A stretch of 64,000 bases of DNA, from assembly GCA_014773175.1 (NCBI GenBank), contig VXCM01000812.1, positions 62,001 through 126,000 of the forward strand, read 5' to 3'. Positions within the stretch are counted from its first letter, which is position 1. Every line of letters starts with the position of its first letter. The DNA is from Lucifuga dentata (Eukaryota > Chordata > Actinopteri > Ophidiiformes > Bythitidae). Shown here one piece after another: positions 25,182 through 38,360 of the stretch. The translations under genes and the position numbers were made by a program. The notes below the pieces were generated by a model that made no database searches, was not told the origin of the DNA, and saw nothing but the letters and a program-made list of their open reading frames with translations.

Positions 25182-27910
25182 NATTTTTTTTTTTTTTTTG
25201 ATGTGCATCAGTTTCTGCATATGTTTGCTGTTTGGTGAAAAACTAGCCTGTACATAGACAAAAGGACTCTGAGTCGTGAGAGCTGAAGCGATAAGCCACG
25301 TTGTGCTCCGTAGGTATATAGTCAAAGTCAAGCACAGAAGCTCCACAGTGAGTCAGAACCCCACGGATTTCTCCATCCAGCTCTCCCTGCTTAATGAACC
25401 TACATCCTGTGAGATTAACATCGACCTTTTTTTTTTTTTTTTTTTTNTTTTTTTTTTTTTTTTTTTACATTTTCCTCCTCACAAAGTTAATTTTCATGGT
25501 CTCTGTCAAACAATAAATTCATTGCTTGCCATTGTTTTAATTAAGAGTAGGTGTGCTACAGAGTGAGCATACACACTCGGCTGGATGAAGGAACTCCTCC
25601 GCTGGGACTTTATTTGGTTTGAGAGCTTTGTGTGGGTGGAGGGAAGGAGATATGCTTGCCACGGAAAGGCACAGTACTCCTCCACCACAGTGAACGCCTC
25701 GGGGGAGTTAAGGCAAAGAATTCCTCCAAGATTTTCTCTGTTTCTCTCATTTGTTTGTGGTAATTCATCATGGAATATCAAAAGCATTCGAGACTCCAGC
25801 ATAGAAATGAAGGCTTCAGAGCCCCGTGTGTAATTGCTTTCCATGATGTCCCATCGTCCCTATTGAACCTTCTTGACTCCCTGTCCCCAGCAGATGATAA
25901 AAAACCCAAGGCAACCCTCAGAGACACGGTGATCTCGAGGACAGAGGAACTGTTATGTCACCAGGATTTGTGAAATTACAGTCTCAAAGATTTTGATTTG
26001 CTTGGGCCTGTTTTATACATTCACCCAGCGTCAATTTCAACGTAGCATGAAATAAATATTGCATGAAGTAAGCGTGTTCACAGCCACCCACATGTGGGTC
26101 TATCAGATAACAAAAAGCAAATCGTTGAATCCGAGTTTAAGATATACCACAAAATCACAGGTATGGTCCTTTAAGTACATGGTCTTTAAGTTAAAAGAAA
26201 GCATTAAAATATTTTTTTTGTATTACATAAATTTAGGGTTGTTTTACCCCACAGTTAAATTGAATGATACAGCTTAACTAGTTAGCTGAGTTTAACAGGG
26301 ATTTGTATGTCTGTTAAAAGAACAAGCTAGCGAAACAAATAAACCCAAAGTGAACTCAGGCTGCCTTGAAGTACTTGACAAGTGAAATAGGAGTGTGTGT
26401 GTGTCAGACAGTCTGTTGAATCCTGCTCCCGCTTCTAATCACAATACCAACAATGTCAGAGCTGAGAGCTAATCGAGGCTCTGAGATTCCCAAGCGCCAG
26501 TGACTCCAAACACCATCTGTGACTTTGGCCAGACACTTCCTGTTGCCTGGCGCGATCACACAGATCACACACAACACCGCTGCAAAACACACTTCCAGGC
26601 GAGATCCAGCAGTCATCTCCAGCCAACAAGTGGCTCCGTTCTTTCCTCCTTCTGAGCGGTGAGGAGAAGAAGCCTGGGCATGCCTTCTGGTTTTAACAAG
26701 GAGCACTGCGGAGATGAGAGAGACTCTCAAGTTACCGTGGCATCTGCTCTTTCAGATAGCATCATCCTGCTTCAGCCCGCAATCAGTCCTTTTTATCCTC
26801 GTGGAAAGGTCCGGAACATTTGGCTGATCCAGCACCAATTATCAGAGCCTCTCTCACTTTCAATTGGTGATTGCTGGGAGGACAGTCTGGCTCAGTTACT
26901 TCCAACATATTGCTGAAGCTGCACATCAAAACTGACAATATGAGCAATCCATGCAATTACATCTACAACAGAGAGAGGAGGAGGATTAAATGTAGAGTTG
27001 GCATTGCACATACATACAGAGTTTGTATTGCACATGATACTGCACCAAACAAAAACGGAAAGCATAAAGAGTTCATCAAACATGGAATTTTAATATCTGT
27101 AATCTGTTTTACCCCTTGTGTTAAAATTCAATCTCTTTATCTGGATAATGACATTCATTTTCTTACAAATTTTACAGAGTATTCAAAAGGAGAATCAGAT
27201 GGCTTATAATTTTGAACTTTGACAATGAAAATCGCAGTTACTAAGTGAATTTTCCAAACACAAACAGCAGGTGAGGGAAATTTTAAATGGCTGGTTTGAT
27301 ATCTGTGGCCAGGCTGTTAGTGTGTAAGAGTGTGTGCGTGCGTGTGTGTTTTTGCTGTCATTTGGCTGATTGCTTTCAGGTGCTTACCACGCTGCATCGA
27401 GGAAATGAGCGCGCGTTAATGTATCACAGCAGCAGCCTGGTGTCCACTCGAGTGCCGTTGCTCGCCAAGGTTTCTGTTTGCAAAACAAACAAGGCTGTCT
27501 GCTGCGGTGAGGGGATCCGTGCTGGAGGGCTTTGCACTTAATAAACCCCCATGGCTTCACACACACGTGAAAAAAATAGCGAACAAAGGGTTAGTAAGAG
27601 GGGGTCGAGATTCAATGTCAGCCCTCCATATGTTTAATCGAGCAGTGGGGGGACAAATTCATTAGCAACCCTGTAATCTAACTCCTGAAACACTGCTAAT
27701 GAGGTGCTTCCTTGTAATACATTATAACTAATAGAAAATCTCCTGCGTTCACAGGAGTGCTAGCTGACAAAATCCGTGCAACTTGATTGTCTAATGCATT
27801 AAAAATGACTTATGAGCCATGAGTTTTACTTCTAACAGGGTCTAATTTTGGACAGCAAGTTTGCTCAGTAGTATGTTGATTAGCAAATCTTGTAAAAACA
27901 GCAAATTTTT
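25182..27910. other. gene-free stretch
   Basis: N gaps at 25182 and 25447 (poly-T) lie close together. The remainder is unique-looking sequence with moderate GC (25560-25970, 26640-26920, 27380-27550) and no recognised coding exon. Confidence 0.5.
26146..26174. repeat. family A terminal fragment
   Basis: The run ending GGTATGGTCCTTTAA, preceded by CACAAAATCACA, matches the outer 25-30 bases of family A only. Confidence 0.55.
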
Positions 27911-28260
27911 CCATTAAATTAACGATCTATCTATTTATCTATCTATCTAAATTAGCTTAAAATAAGATAAACTTTATTAATCCCACACTAGGGAAATTTA
28001 CTTGTTACAGGCTTTAGATTCAGAGTACAGGGAAACAAATGATAAAAATATATAAAAGTATGAAGCAGAGAAAATACAATATAAAAGGACATACAGAAAA
28101 ATATAAATACACTGTGTGCATCAGCNTATGAAGCAGAGAAAATACAATATAAAAGGACATACAGAAAAATATAAATACACTGTGTGCATCAGCCAAGTAC
28201 AAAAAAAGTACAAAAATAAAGTACAAAAGTGCAAAAAATATATAAAAACACCATATACAC
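27911..28260. repeat. (ATCT)n followed by a LINE-like tail
   Basis: TCTATCTATTTATCTATC (about 27925-27950) is followed by GATAAACTTTATTAATCCCA and GGGAAATTTACTTGTTACAG, a 3'-tail pattern widespread in fish LINE/SINE copies. It also carries the artefactual 67 bp duplication. Confidence 0.55.
28059..28193. repeat. exact 67 bp direct duplication across a single-N gap
   Basis: 28059-28125 and 28127-28193 are identical and separated only by the N at 28126. Most likely unmerged overlapping contig ends rather than real sequence. Confidence 0.92.
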
Positions 28261-29299
28261 TAATGAAACACCAACTTAAACATGCTATATACATAAGTGA
28301 AATTGAAAGTAAAACTGAAAAAACATATACACCCTATATACATCATGGATTGCACAACAGGAAAAATAATAATATAACTGTATAATAATCAATAATATAA
28401 AGCTTATTGGGAGGGTTGTAAAGGCCTCACAGACTAAACAATGAGGTGACAAAAAAAAAGTGTGGTGACAAGAAGCAAGATTCTATTTACAGGTGACAAA
28501 ATGTTTCAAAGCACGGCAAGGATAGGTGAAGAACTGAATTTGCAAGTTGTCTCTCCTTGGACCTCATTAGTGTCCAAATATTTTTGGACCGTTAATGAGG
28601 GTCTGTGATGGCATGTTTTTCTACAAAAGCAGCCTTTTGGCACAAGATTTTTGGATGCATCAGGGTTTCTGTGTTTCCATGATGTTAGCCATCCTGGCAG
28701 GATCAGAAATTAAGCAGCTGCTTCCTGCCCTGCAGCATCTCATCTAGTGTAGCAACCTCATACTGCATTGCCATTCGAAATATAACAAGTCAGTGTAGCC
28801 TTTTGTGGTTGGCTTTAGCGATTTTCACCCAAAACTGCATCCAGTTGTCTACTGCATGCACAGATCAGTTTAGAGCAAATTTCACCCAGATTTTATGTCT
28901 CTGCACATGCAATGGTTGTGTTTCCTGCTAAATAAGGAAACTGTTAATTGCAGAATACAGTGCATGAGGTCATTTAGCAGTGAGCAGCTAAACTACATTT
29001 TCAAGCTGCAAATTATGCAGCACATTTCTGGATTTTGTTTTATTCCATAACAGAATGTACAACACCTGGTGGCTTGATGGATGCCATATATTTGTAATCA
29101 CAAGGTCCCTGATTTCTCCTGTGGACCTTTACTGTCTCCACTGCCCTAGCTACAATAAAGTCAAATTGTCCAAAAACTAAAATTTGCATTAAAAGCTTGC
29201 AGCAGAAGGCTACTCTACTCTTACCTCATGTTTTGAGCCAGGCCACAAATTTCATCTTGGTGAAGCAAGTCTAATTTTACTTAACAGAAAAAAAAAAGA

Positions 29300-29776
29300 A
29301 AAAAGAAAATTGTCTCCACCATTAAAGTGTGACTCAGCCAGTTTGGACTTGTGCTACATTTGTTGCACCTTGGAATTGGGAAGCCTAAACTCAGAATTAC
29401 GTCATTGAGCTAAACAAATTGAAAGATTACATGGATGCCTATATGAAAACTATTGTTCGCACTGCCGGACCAAAAGAAGCTACGTTTATGAGCTATTTAC
29501 CTTTTCAAAACAGCTTATATGTTCACCTTGTTACTGTATCTGCATGTCAATTGATTAAAAAAAAAAAAATGCTTCTACACATTCATTTATAAATTGAGGT
29601 TAGTGTTCATGGTAAGCAGCCATATTTAAATGAAGTCAATACTGAACTCAGGGTTGAGAACCTTGTCGAGTTCCCAAGTAGGAATTTCTGAGTTGAGGAG
29701 GCATTTTCTTTTACTTTTCCTCATCGGAAGTTGGAAATTCTGAGTTCCAAGTGCAAGTTGAATGCAGCATTAGTTC
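29300..29776. repeat. repeat ending TTGAATGCAGCATTA
   Basis: The terminal part (TTGGAAATTCTGAGTTCCAA, then GTTGAATGCAGCATTAG) is shared, partly in reverse, with the element at 58142-58497. The left boundary is uncertain. Confidence 0.45.
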
Positions 29777-30516
29777 TGTCTCTGAAGGACATTTGCAGAG
29801 GTAAAACTCAACCCTCTGCTCTCAGTACTTCTCAGCCAATTAAAGACAGATAAAGGAAAGGAGATTCATTAGGCTGTATAGACTCAACACTGAAGGTGAC
29901 TGGGCTTTTGATATTAAAATCACTCCTCAAAATGCACTTTCATCACTCTTTAATTAATTCCTTTATTTGTCATGAATAAAATGTACCAAGGTTGCGTCTT
30001 ATTATCTGCAGACCCTGGTACTGATGTCATTAATACACTAGAGTGCTGCAGCTTTTCTGTCCTGCCAGCAAGTTAATGACAGTTAATTGCATTCAGCTTG
30101 CATCCCAGGTGTAAAATTTTTCCTGATTAGACATCCAGACAGCTGAGAACTACTGAATTACCGCTTACCTGGAAAAAAAAACAATTATTAAAACAACATG
30201 GCATAAATTCAGCAGTTATCATTATCAGTGTTTTGTTTTTTGGAGGACAACTTCATTTAGTGTCACTTTACTTTATTCGTTTTGGTGATGATATTAGGCT
30301 AATCTATGGGGTGAATGAACAAGACAAATACAAAAGAAGAGAACACCTAAATGAAGAGATGCATATAAATAATAAATTAGAGCAAATGAAACCAGCATCA
30401 TTGAGAGCTAAGGTTCCTATTGTTATATAAAAATGATGAAATTTATTGTATATTTTTACCACCTGTGTATGTTGGGTTGTTAGCAGGATTGGGGGTTGTA
30501 TCTATGTCCCCTTATG

Positions 30517-30541
30517 TTAACCCTAACCCTAGCCCTAACCC
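30517..30541. repeat. short interstitial telomere-like repeat
   Basis: Four units of CCCTAA, one of them CCCTAG, preceded by TTAA. A shorter GGGTTTAGGGTTAGG lies at about 6329-6343. Confidence 0.8.
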
Positions 30542-30630
30542 ATTATGTGCTCTATTGTGCTATATAGAGCAGGGGAACAGGACCCTGGGAACACAGGAAT
30601 CCTGCAGGATTACCCAAAAATTTATAAGCC

Positions 30631-30710
30631 AATTTTGATGAAATGTGGTGGAAAGGGTAGCACGGCCAAGAGAAGAACCAGTTAAATTTAAATATGGATC
30701 CAGGAATTAG
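30631..30710. repeat. LINE-like fragment
   Basis: CCAATTTTGATGAAATGTGG, GTGGAAAGGGTAGCACGG and GGATCCAGGAATT form a pattern frequent in fish retrotransposon copies; the first part is shared with 8811-8860. No coding sequence remains. Confidence 0.5.
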
Positions 30711-33007
30711 GGTTGGGAGATACCATTGTTCCTTTGCAATATTCCTGTGCAATACCAACAAAGGTAATGCAAGCAAGCTGCAATTTGACCCAATCTGCAT
30801 GACTTTTATTTGTGTGACAAATAAAGCAATTAAGTACCATTATTGTACTAGTTTCTTTTTCTTTAAGCCATTATATTATGAGAAGATAAATTGTGTCTAG
30901 GCTTGTTTCGCAGTTTTGCAAGACAGTTTTCTTTGCTACTGAAAACATGATTACAGATTAGAATATTTTGAATAACTGTCACAATGACAGTTAGTGGCAA
31001 TTCTATTTTTTTTTAGCTTTATTTTATTATGTCAAAAATAGCCATCCACAGAGGTCATCAGATTGACAGTCACCAGTTTGTCGAATCTCTGCAGCCTCAG
31101 CCGCAGCAGCAACCTCTGTTATGCCTCTGCGATTCCTGCAGCATCACCCATAACCTCTTTCTTTCCCCTCAGCAGAAACCAGCCTTGAGTCTAAATAGAG
31201 TTGTAAAGAAAAGACAATCCTGGGCTTAAAGAACAAAAGAAGAGGCTGAGTTTGTGCGAGACGAAGAGAGTCGGCAAGATTAGAGCCGTCAATCCCTGCG
31301 TCTCTTCTACCTACCAAGGCCTCCTTGTGGGATCAACCGCAAAGTTGTAACAGAGGCTCAGGAACTTTTTAGTCCAGCATTGCTCACCACCCCTGCACTT
31401 CCCCGCTCTCTCTCTCTCACCAGTGGTAACGTTGAGAGAGGTTTTGGATTGGGCGAGTGGCTCGGTGGGCGGAGCCTTGCGGGAACTTTTCCTGAACTCT
31501 TGCTGGCTTTGTGTCTCCTCCTTTCATCTCAGGTCACTGTCAGTGGAGGGTTTATCTCATTAAAAGCAGCCCTGAGATGAAACAGGGACCCTTGGTGTTG
31601 AACTAAGGGTCTAACTGCCGGTGCCATCCTGAGGATAAGCTCCTCTTCTTCACATACCTTAAACTAAAGTTCTTTGTACCAAATATGGGTCATTTATTCC
31701 TCAGATTCAGTAACCTCGCTGTCACGACTTGATTAATTAACTGCTAGCTAGAAAATTCAACACTACGTCAAATTCTAAGGAACAGAACGAATTGTACTTA
31801 GAGGAAAAAGAGACCTGAAAATATCTAATTCTGCATTTTATTCTTCGTAATTGAATGAGCGGAGTAAGAAAAGCGGCCACAAGGGAATAGAGTGATAAGC
31901 TATATTATGATTCTGTAGCCTTGCAGATAGAGCAGCACATCATGCTGGGAGAAAATAACTCACCCAGGCCTTGATGAATAGGAAAGCATACCTAGACGCT
32001 GTGTTTGGATCAGTCAGATAAAGACGCTGTCAGGAGACAAAGACTCTGTCAAAACTGACAAGACACATTCGATTCTTTATGATGCGCCACCAGAAATCTG
32101 ACAGTTATTGAAATGACTGGCTTTCTTGAAAACCCAGTGTTTTCTCGCTCGTGTGTTATGTGGTTATTGTCAATCACATCTCACTATTGTTGTCGCAAGC
32201 TTGGTTTTGTGATAGCAAGTACATCCCAGGCTGGGCAGATAATAAAACTGCAGCACAAAGGTGGTGGACACAATGGCAAAACAAATGGCTATTACAGACT
32301 CTGCTTTATCTGCCAGCTGTCCGTTTTTCAGGGCGTGGACAGGTAAGTTTAGTGAAACTGATGGCTCACTCAAATCATCATCGCCATCCGTTTCTCGCTG
32401 ATCTATAACATTTACCAATTTTCTAGGTTTTGGCTTCACAATAGCATCAGAAATTTCTGGCAGCAACAATGGAGCTTTGATTATAATTTATTTCTCCAAA
32501 CATTATGTTGCACCAGACGCTGTAGTGATTGTTGTGTCAAGGTTTTCGCTGAGAAGCATTAGCAGAAGCTAAAAAGCTGAAATCTGTCACTCAGCAGTTG
32601 TAAAAACAGGTGATCCTTTAGCTTATAGTCTGTGATTTATATGTAGGACAAAAAAATTGCAAGATTATGTGGGGGGGGGGNGTGGTTTGCTAGGGTGTAT
32701 GTGCGCATATGTCCTTATTTGTGTCAGTAATGTGCATGCATGTGAATGTGGACGAGTTTGTATTTGGCCTATCTGTGTGTGTGTGAGCGTGATTGTGCTC
32801 AGGCATGCATGTCCATGTGTGCTTGATCAGCTGTATTAGATCTGTCCAATCAGAAACAGGTTTCTAGTAAAGGGGCATGACTTTCAGATAACAGATTCCC
32901 GCGTAGGATTGTCTCGTATTTCCTCTCTCGTGTTCTCCCTGAGGAAGCCTTCTCGATCCTCGCCCGTTGATCCTCAGAGCAGAAATAAGAGCTTTGCAAT
33001 GTCCTTA

Positions 33008-33044
33008 AAGATGGCGGACCAGATTGGTTTCCGGGTCACGTGAT
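33008..33044 (+). promoter_or_regulatory. promoter-like motif cluster (YY1 site, inverted CCAAT, CACGTG E-box)
   Basis: AAGATGGCGG (33008-33017) matches the YY1 consensus of housekeeping promoters. ATTGG (33023-33027) is an inverted CCAAT box. GTCACGTGAT (33035-33044) contains a USF/TFE-type E-box. The spacing is tight and CpGs are locally enriched. No gene start is recognised downstream on either strand, so this could be a transposon-derived or relic promoter, or chance. Confidence 0.3.
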
Positions 33045-34191
33045 GAGCGAGGAACGATTAAATAAGAGCTTTTAAGAGAATCCATGCAACATTTACTGTT
33101 TCCTTAGTGTTCAGAACCATAGACAAGCCCTGTTGGTATATTTTGTTAAATTAATTGGTTGGTTAAGAAGTTGAAATTTGAAGTTTTTTTTTTTTTTTCC
33201 TTTTTTTCCAAGACAAGGAAGATCAAATTGCATACAAAACAGTTATGCCAATCTTGGCATATGCCATGACTATGCAGACAGATGGAAAAAAGAGAGAAAA
33301 AAGGGTTTTCTTTTTTAATCTACTGTAACAGTGTCAATTAAATGTTTTGTGGGCGTCATTTTAATGTTTTCTTCGAAGGTGTAATTAGGCTTCAGTATCT
33401 TCACGAGTACAACAAGCTTGTTCCGATTACTTTATCCTCCTGCTTTACTGCATTATACATCAGACAACTCTTTCACTTCCTCCAACAGCTGCAAAGCATC
33501 ATGAGAACTGAAGTCATTACCTGTACTCAACCCATTAAAAACTGCAACTTCACTACATTCTCCAAAATACTATATTCTATTAAACATATCCAACAAAGCT
33601 CCATTTTAACTCAGTATAACACATTTCAGGTCTTATGCGACTGGTAAAATTCACACACTTCTCTCAATCCTGCACTGTGCACAGCGGGAGGTCAGAGGTC
33701 ACACATAGCTATTGGTTTGATACTCTGTGGCCTTTAGGCTATTTTGCTCCGATGAGACGGGGATCAGGGTGGAGGATGTACTTCGACACTGACACAGGCA
33801 GGAAAATTTTATCTCTAACCAGGATGAATCCCTCCAGCTTCCTTTGTCTTATCCGCATGTAATCCGACACTGTGCTGTGAGGGATGTTTCACAGAGCTCA
33901 GGGGGACGCGGCAAACAGGCGTGATCCATCTTGGTGCTAATTAGAGACATCTCAGTTTTATTGGCGTGAGAAGGACCGTATACTGTATATAACATCCGCT
34001 CTGGTGTGTGTGTGTGTACACTCAGGCAGCGATTCCTCATCAAAATTCAGATAGCTAAATATAACGCTAACACCCGTGAGGGGGATCTTAATGACAGTAA
34101 TGGGTAAAACAGTGATGCATCACTGGAGCACCTGTAATAACAACAACAAATGTCCTGTGGGGTATTTTAGCTTTTACACAGCAATTATCAA

Positions 34192-34193
<2 letters not shown>

Positions 34194-34226
<33 letters not shown>
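34194..34226 (+). repeat. (GT)n microsatellite
   Basis: About 16 uninterrupted GT units. Confidence 0.97.
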
Positions 34227-34227
<1 letters not shown>

Positions 34228-34348
34228 CTGTTTGAAGGGATTTCTTCACCAACACATCTTTGAGCAATTACACCACCTGTCATTAGCAACCAGTGCAACA
34301 GAAAGAAATGGCTCATATTTATACTTACCCAAGGATGTAGGTTTGGTT

Positions 34349-34950
34349 TTAAAGGACCATACTGGTGATTTTGCATGATGGAGAGATACTACCCATATAT
34401 GTTTCATTACTGCCAACCAGTTTCAAAAGCGTTCTACTGGAGCAGGAAATTTTTGATTTTTTTTTTTTTTTTNTTTTTTTTTTTTTTTTCTACCTTCCAG
34501 GCAGTCATTGGTTTCAGTTCATTCCAGTACGCTATAAAAATCAACTTCTGGAGACTTGAATCTTGCTTGAGATAAGTAATCCATTACAGCCACCACATGC
34601 TGTTAATATTTTGTGTCGAAGTTACTTAATTTAACTAATCCTACATGGAGTTACACAGCAAAAAATGTATGTATCCACCAGGGAGTATAGTCAGCAGAAG
34701 ACGGCTTTTACAGAGAAATTAAAACAACCTTGCCTTCTACAGTCGGGCATGTGTGTGTTAGAAGGCAAAACATTGATTTTTAAGGTGTCTGTAATATCTG
34801 AACATTTGATTTGGAAAAATTTGGGGATTTGATTAACACAAAAACTAAAAAATGGTTTTATGCTTTGAAAATGATTGGCATTAACGTGACATGTATATGG
34901 GTAGTTTTTACTGGGCTGAAACATGTAAAACCACTAGCATGGTCCTTTAA
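34349..34950 (+). mobile_element. family A miniature element, complete copy with an N gap
   Basis: A 602 bp copy bounded by TTAA with GGACCATACTGGTGATTTTG at the left and CTAGCATGGTCCTTTAA at the right. Landmarks TACCTTCCAGGCAGTCATTG and ATCCACCAGGGAGTATAGTC are in the reference order. A poly-T run containing the single-N gap at 34473 lies between the left terminal repeat and the first landmark, where the 10138 copy has only a short pyrimidine run. Confidence 0.88.
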
Positions 34951-36004
34951 TATTTGTAGGGACATTTTTAAGTCAGATGAGTTGTGTGGGAAGAAGAACA
35001 AGAAGAACATTTGCACCTGAATATTGATTTATCTTCCTACATTGCTTTCAATACTGACACATATATAACAAGTATAAGGTATCAGGTACATTTGATATGT
35101 ATCCTGTATTTCAGATTTAATAATTTAAACTTTTATTTGGTAATGAAAAAAAGAATCACATCATGAAAACCACATTCAAACCCACACAAATCCATCACAT
35201 CTGTCACCATTAATTACAACATGTAAAGTGAGTGTACTAATTCGGTGCACTAATTTACCAGATGGAGGATGTATTATATTAAACCTTAATTGCCAAACCC
35301 ATAATTTAATATAATAATTTGTTTTGTTAGGTTTTTTTTTTTAATCAAAAATGCATAATGGAACTAAACATCTAAATTATATTAATTTGTGCTGCTCAAA
35401 TGAAAAATGGTTAAGGAATGAGCAGATTTTAGCTAAACAGAGTATATTCTCAGTGTGTCTGTGTGTGTTACTTGACTGCCAAAAGTTATTACATTTCCCT
35501 TACACACACACAAACACACACCAAGGTCCACTATAATCTGCCTGCTGTGTTTCTTTCATAACATCCGCTGTATGGTATTAATACAAGAGGTAGATATGAT
35601 GTTCTGAAGGCTCAGATTGAGTTTAAATGCAGGGATGAAGGTTTTCATAGACAAAATTATAATTGTTTCTCCATATATTCATGACCATGGCCTTCATTAT
35701 GTTGGAAGGTCAAGATTCAAAATTAAAGCTTCCTAATCTCTTATTTGTTGTCTTTTTTAACTGATCTTCTGTTTGACATTATGTAGCCAAAACTTTTTTT
35801 TGAATGACATTTAACCCATTCTTTTTTTTTTCCCCAGAGGAAAAATTGCACCTGCAATTTTTGGGTGTTCCGTGCAAATTCATAATTTTTTCACTACTTA
35901 TCCCGTCTCAGTGCCAGCTCTATGCACCATTATATAGTGTATCAGTCTATCGCTACTGATATAATTCCATCACGACCCTATAAATATTCACTCCCAAACA
36001 AATT

Positions 36005-36385
36005 TTAAAGGACCATATCTGTGATTCTGCATGTTTAAGCACAATAAATACTATCTGTATACACATGAAGTTACTGACAACCATCTTACCAAACGTAAAA
36101 CCAGACTTTAGTTTTCCCGTTATTTTGCCAAATCCCCCAATCTTTCAAAATAAAATGTTCAGATGATACACCCACCTTAAAATTCAGTGTTTCTCTTGCT
36201 AACATGTATGTTGGAATGTAGAAGTGACTGTTGATTTAATTTCTTGGTAAAAGGCATCTTCTCCTGGGACTATATTTCCTGGCGGAGACATATTGTACAT
36301 TTGTCTTCCATGCAGCTCCATGTTGGACCATTAAATAAAGCTACTTGAATAAAAAAAATTTAAAGACATGGTGGGATTCATAAAG
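36005..36385 (-). mobile_element. family A miniature element, truncated copy
   Basis: Starts TTAAAGGACCATATC and follows the reverse order of landmarks (GATACACCCACCTTAAAATT, CCTGGCGGAGACATATTG, AGCTCCATGTTGGACC). It then loses similarity near GGTGGGATTCATAAA, a 15 bp string that also borders the truncated copy at 61449. Confidence 0.83.
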
Positions 36386-36455
36386 TTTAGTGCAAGACTT
36401 AGCTTGTCGATAAGGACAGATATCATGCAATCATGTTCCCTCATTCATTTAGTGC

Positions 36456-37757
36456 ACTTCCACCAAACATCAAAGCTCATATGACATTCCCGAAGGCATC
36501 TTTTGAAAACACAACATATTTTCCACAAATCAAAAGGCCCTGACATCACCGGCTTCAGTCAATGCCAGACTCCCATTTGGCATCTGACTCAGTGTGGAGG
36601 AGCTGGAGGAATTTTTGGGGGTGGTACAAACATCTCGCTTTCAGCTTTGAATTTTCCAAAAAGTTCAATTAAATGATGTTTCCTGTGAGATGGATATAGA
36701 GATATCAATAGATGGTTCTAAAGACATGACATAAGATCGGCAAAAGTCCATTACTTACAGCTTCTTTGTATTCTGGTCTGGACTTGAAGAGATTTGCATT
36801 TCACATCGGAGACAAAACAAAGTCTATTGCTGCCGTTGTGTTTTAGTGTGCTGGAGTGCAGATGCAATCTTAGATTAAAAGGATTTTGATGCACGGTAGA
36901 GAGATGACTGTGACTGCAAGTCATCATAAACACTTATAATCCTTTTTTTTTTATGTCCACAGAAAAATATAAATAATTTCACCAACACTATGCATCTGCT
37001 GAGTCTCATTTGTCATTTGATGGTTTGATGAAAGCGACGGAGGATTTGCTAGATCTGGGTACATCCACAAAAATAGAGCATTCATTAGTTGCATACCACA
37101 CATATTGAAATGTCATACAGACTAGTGCGTTGCGAAAGGAAAACAAATTACATGATCAAATGATAAAAAATATAAGTGCAAATACCGTTTTCCCCCCATC
37201 TTCACTGTGTCGTATATCTGGAAAAGCGGGAACGCGCCATACGAGCATCATTTACATTCTATCTGCACATGTAAACCTGACAAGTCTGCAGTGTTATGCA
37301 GAACAATTAAATTAAAGTACAAAGCTGTTGATAGCATCAACGGTTTACAAGGGGGTGTCTGTAATGAAATTTCTTTTCCCAGAGAATCGATGAGCTACAT
37401 TCCCTTGGTAGTCTGTTTAATTACAAAACCCTCATTAGATTATGATGCTATACAGCATATGGCGAGAGGGGAAGATTCCTTTGATGTGCTTTTGTAATGA
37501 CTGCAGCATAAGATAAGAGACAGAGAGAGATGCATTTACTGCATTTGAATTTCTTGGAAAATTCAAAGCTGAAAGCGAGATGTTTGTACCACCCCCAGAA
37601 ATTCCTCCAGCTCCTCCACACTGAGTCAGATACCAACTGGGAGTCTGGCATTGACCGAAGCCGGTGGTGTCAAGGCCTTTTGATTTGTGGAAAATATGTT
37701 GTGTTTCCAAAAGACGCCTTCGGGAATGTCAGATGATGTTTGATGTTTGGTGGAAGT
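36456..37757. repeat. inverted duplication: 213 bp arms around a 0.88 kb spacer
   Basis: The left arm (36456-36668) and right arm (37545-37757) are reverse complements with about 13 differences over about 205 aligned bases, roughly 93-94 percent by eye. Both include ACATATTTTCCACAAATCAA, CAATGCCAGACTCCCA and GTGGAGGAGCTGGAGGAAT. The spacer (36669-37544) is unique AT-rich sequence without a convincing gene. No target duplication flanks the arms. It could be two opposite insertions of one repeat, a long-terminal-repeat foldback element, or a local inverted duplication. Confidence 0.85.
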
Positions 37758-37802
37758 CCTTGCTCCTTGGGAAGACGGTGTAAAAGAGACACACAGAGAG
37801 GC

Positions 37803-38360
37803 TTAAAGTACCATACTGGTGGTTTTGCATGTTTGAGCCCAATATGTATACATGTTATGTTGCTGCCAACTATCTTCCAAAACATACTAATGGAGAGGTA
37901 AATGTTAGAATTATTTTTCCTACCTTCCAGACTGCCATTGGTTTAATTTATTCCAGTACGCTATTAAAATCAACTTGAAGAGACTTGAGATACATAATCC
38001 ATCACAGCAGACATGATGTCTACTAAATATTTGTTGAAGTAACTGTATTTAACCAATCTAACATGGAGCTGCTAGGAAAGAAAATGTACGTCTCCGCCAG
38101 GGAATACAGTCCCAAGAAAAGACGACTTTAACTGAGAAATAAAAACCGACCATCCTTTCTACAACCATGCACAAGTGTTTGAACATTGAATTTCAAGGAG
38201 GGTGTATCAGACAAATATTGGATTTTGAAAGATTAGGGAGTTTGGCAAAATAAACAGAGAACTAAAATACGGTTCTGTGTTTTGGCAAGTGGTTTTCAGT
38301 AATATAATGCATGTGGAGGTAGTATTTATTGGGCTTAAACGTGCAAAATCACTGTGTTGG
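37803..38360 (+). mobile_element. family A miniature element, near-complete copy
   Basis: Starts TTAAAGTACCATACTGG and keeps the landmarks CTACCTTCCAGACTGCCA, GTCTCCGCCAGGGAATAC and TTTCAAGGAGGGTGTATC in reference order. The right end is recognisable to GGGCTTAAACGTGCAAAATC and then degrades before the usual TTAA. Confidence 0.85.

Larger units (their letters stand above)
28261..34348. other. gene-free stretch
   Basis: Apart from the repeats listed at 29300 and 30631, the telomere-like tract and the promoter-like motif cluster at 33008, I see no gene. An N lies in a G run at 32681, followed by GT-rich sequence to about 32820. Confidence 0.5.

Noticed and set aside
37435..37710. 91-codon minus-strand open frame in the right arm of the inverted duplication
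   Set aside because: The left arm does not keep the same frame cleanly and no family is recognised. Better explained by the duplication itself.
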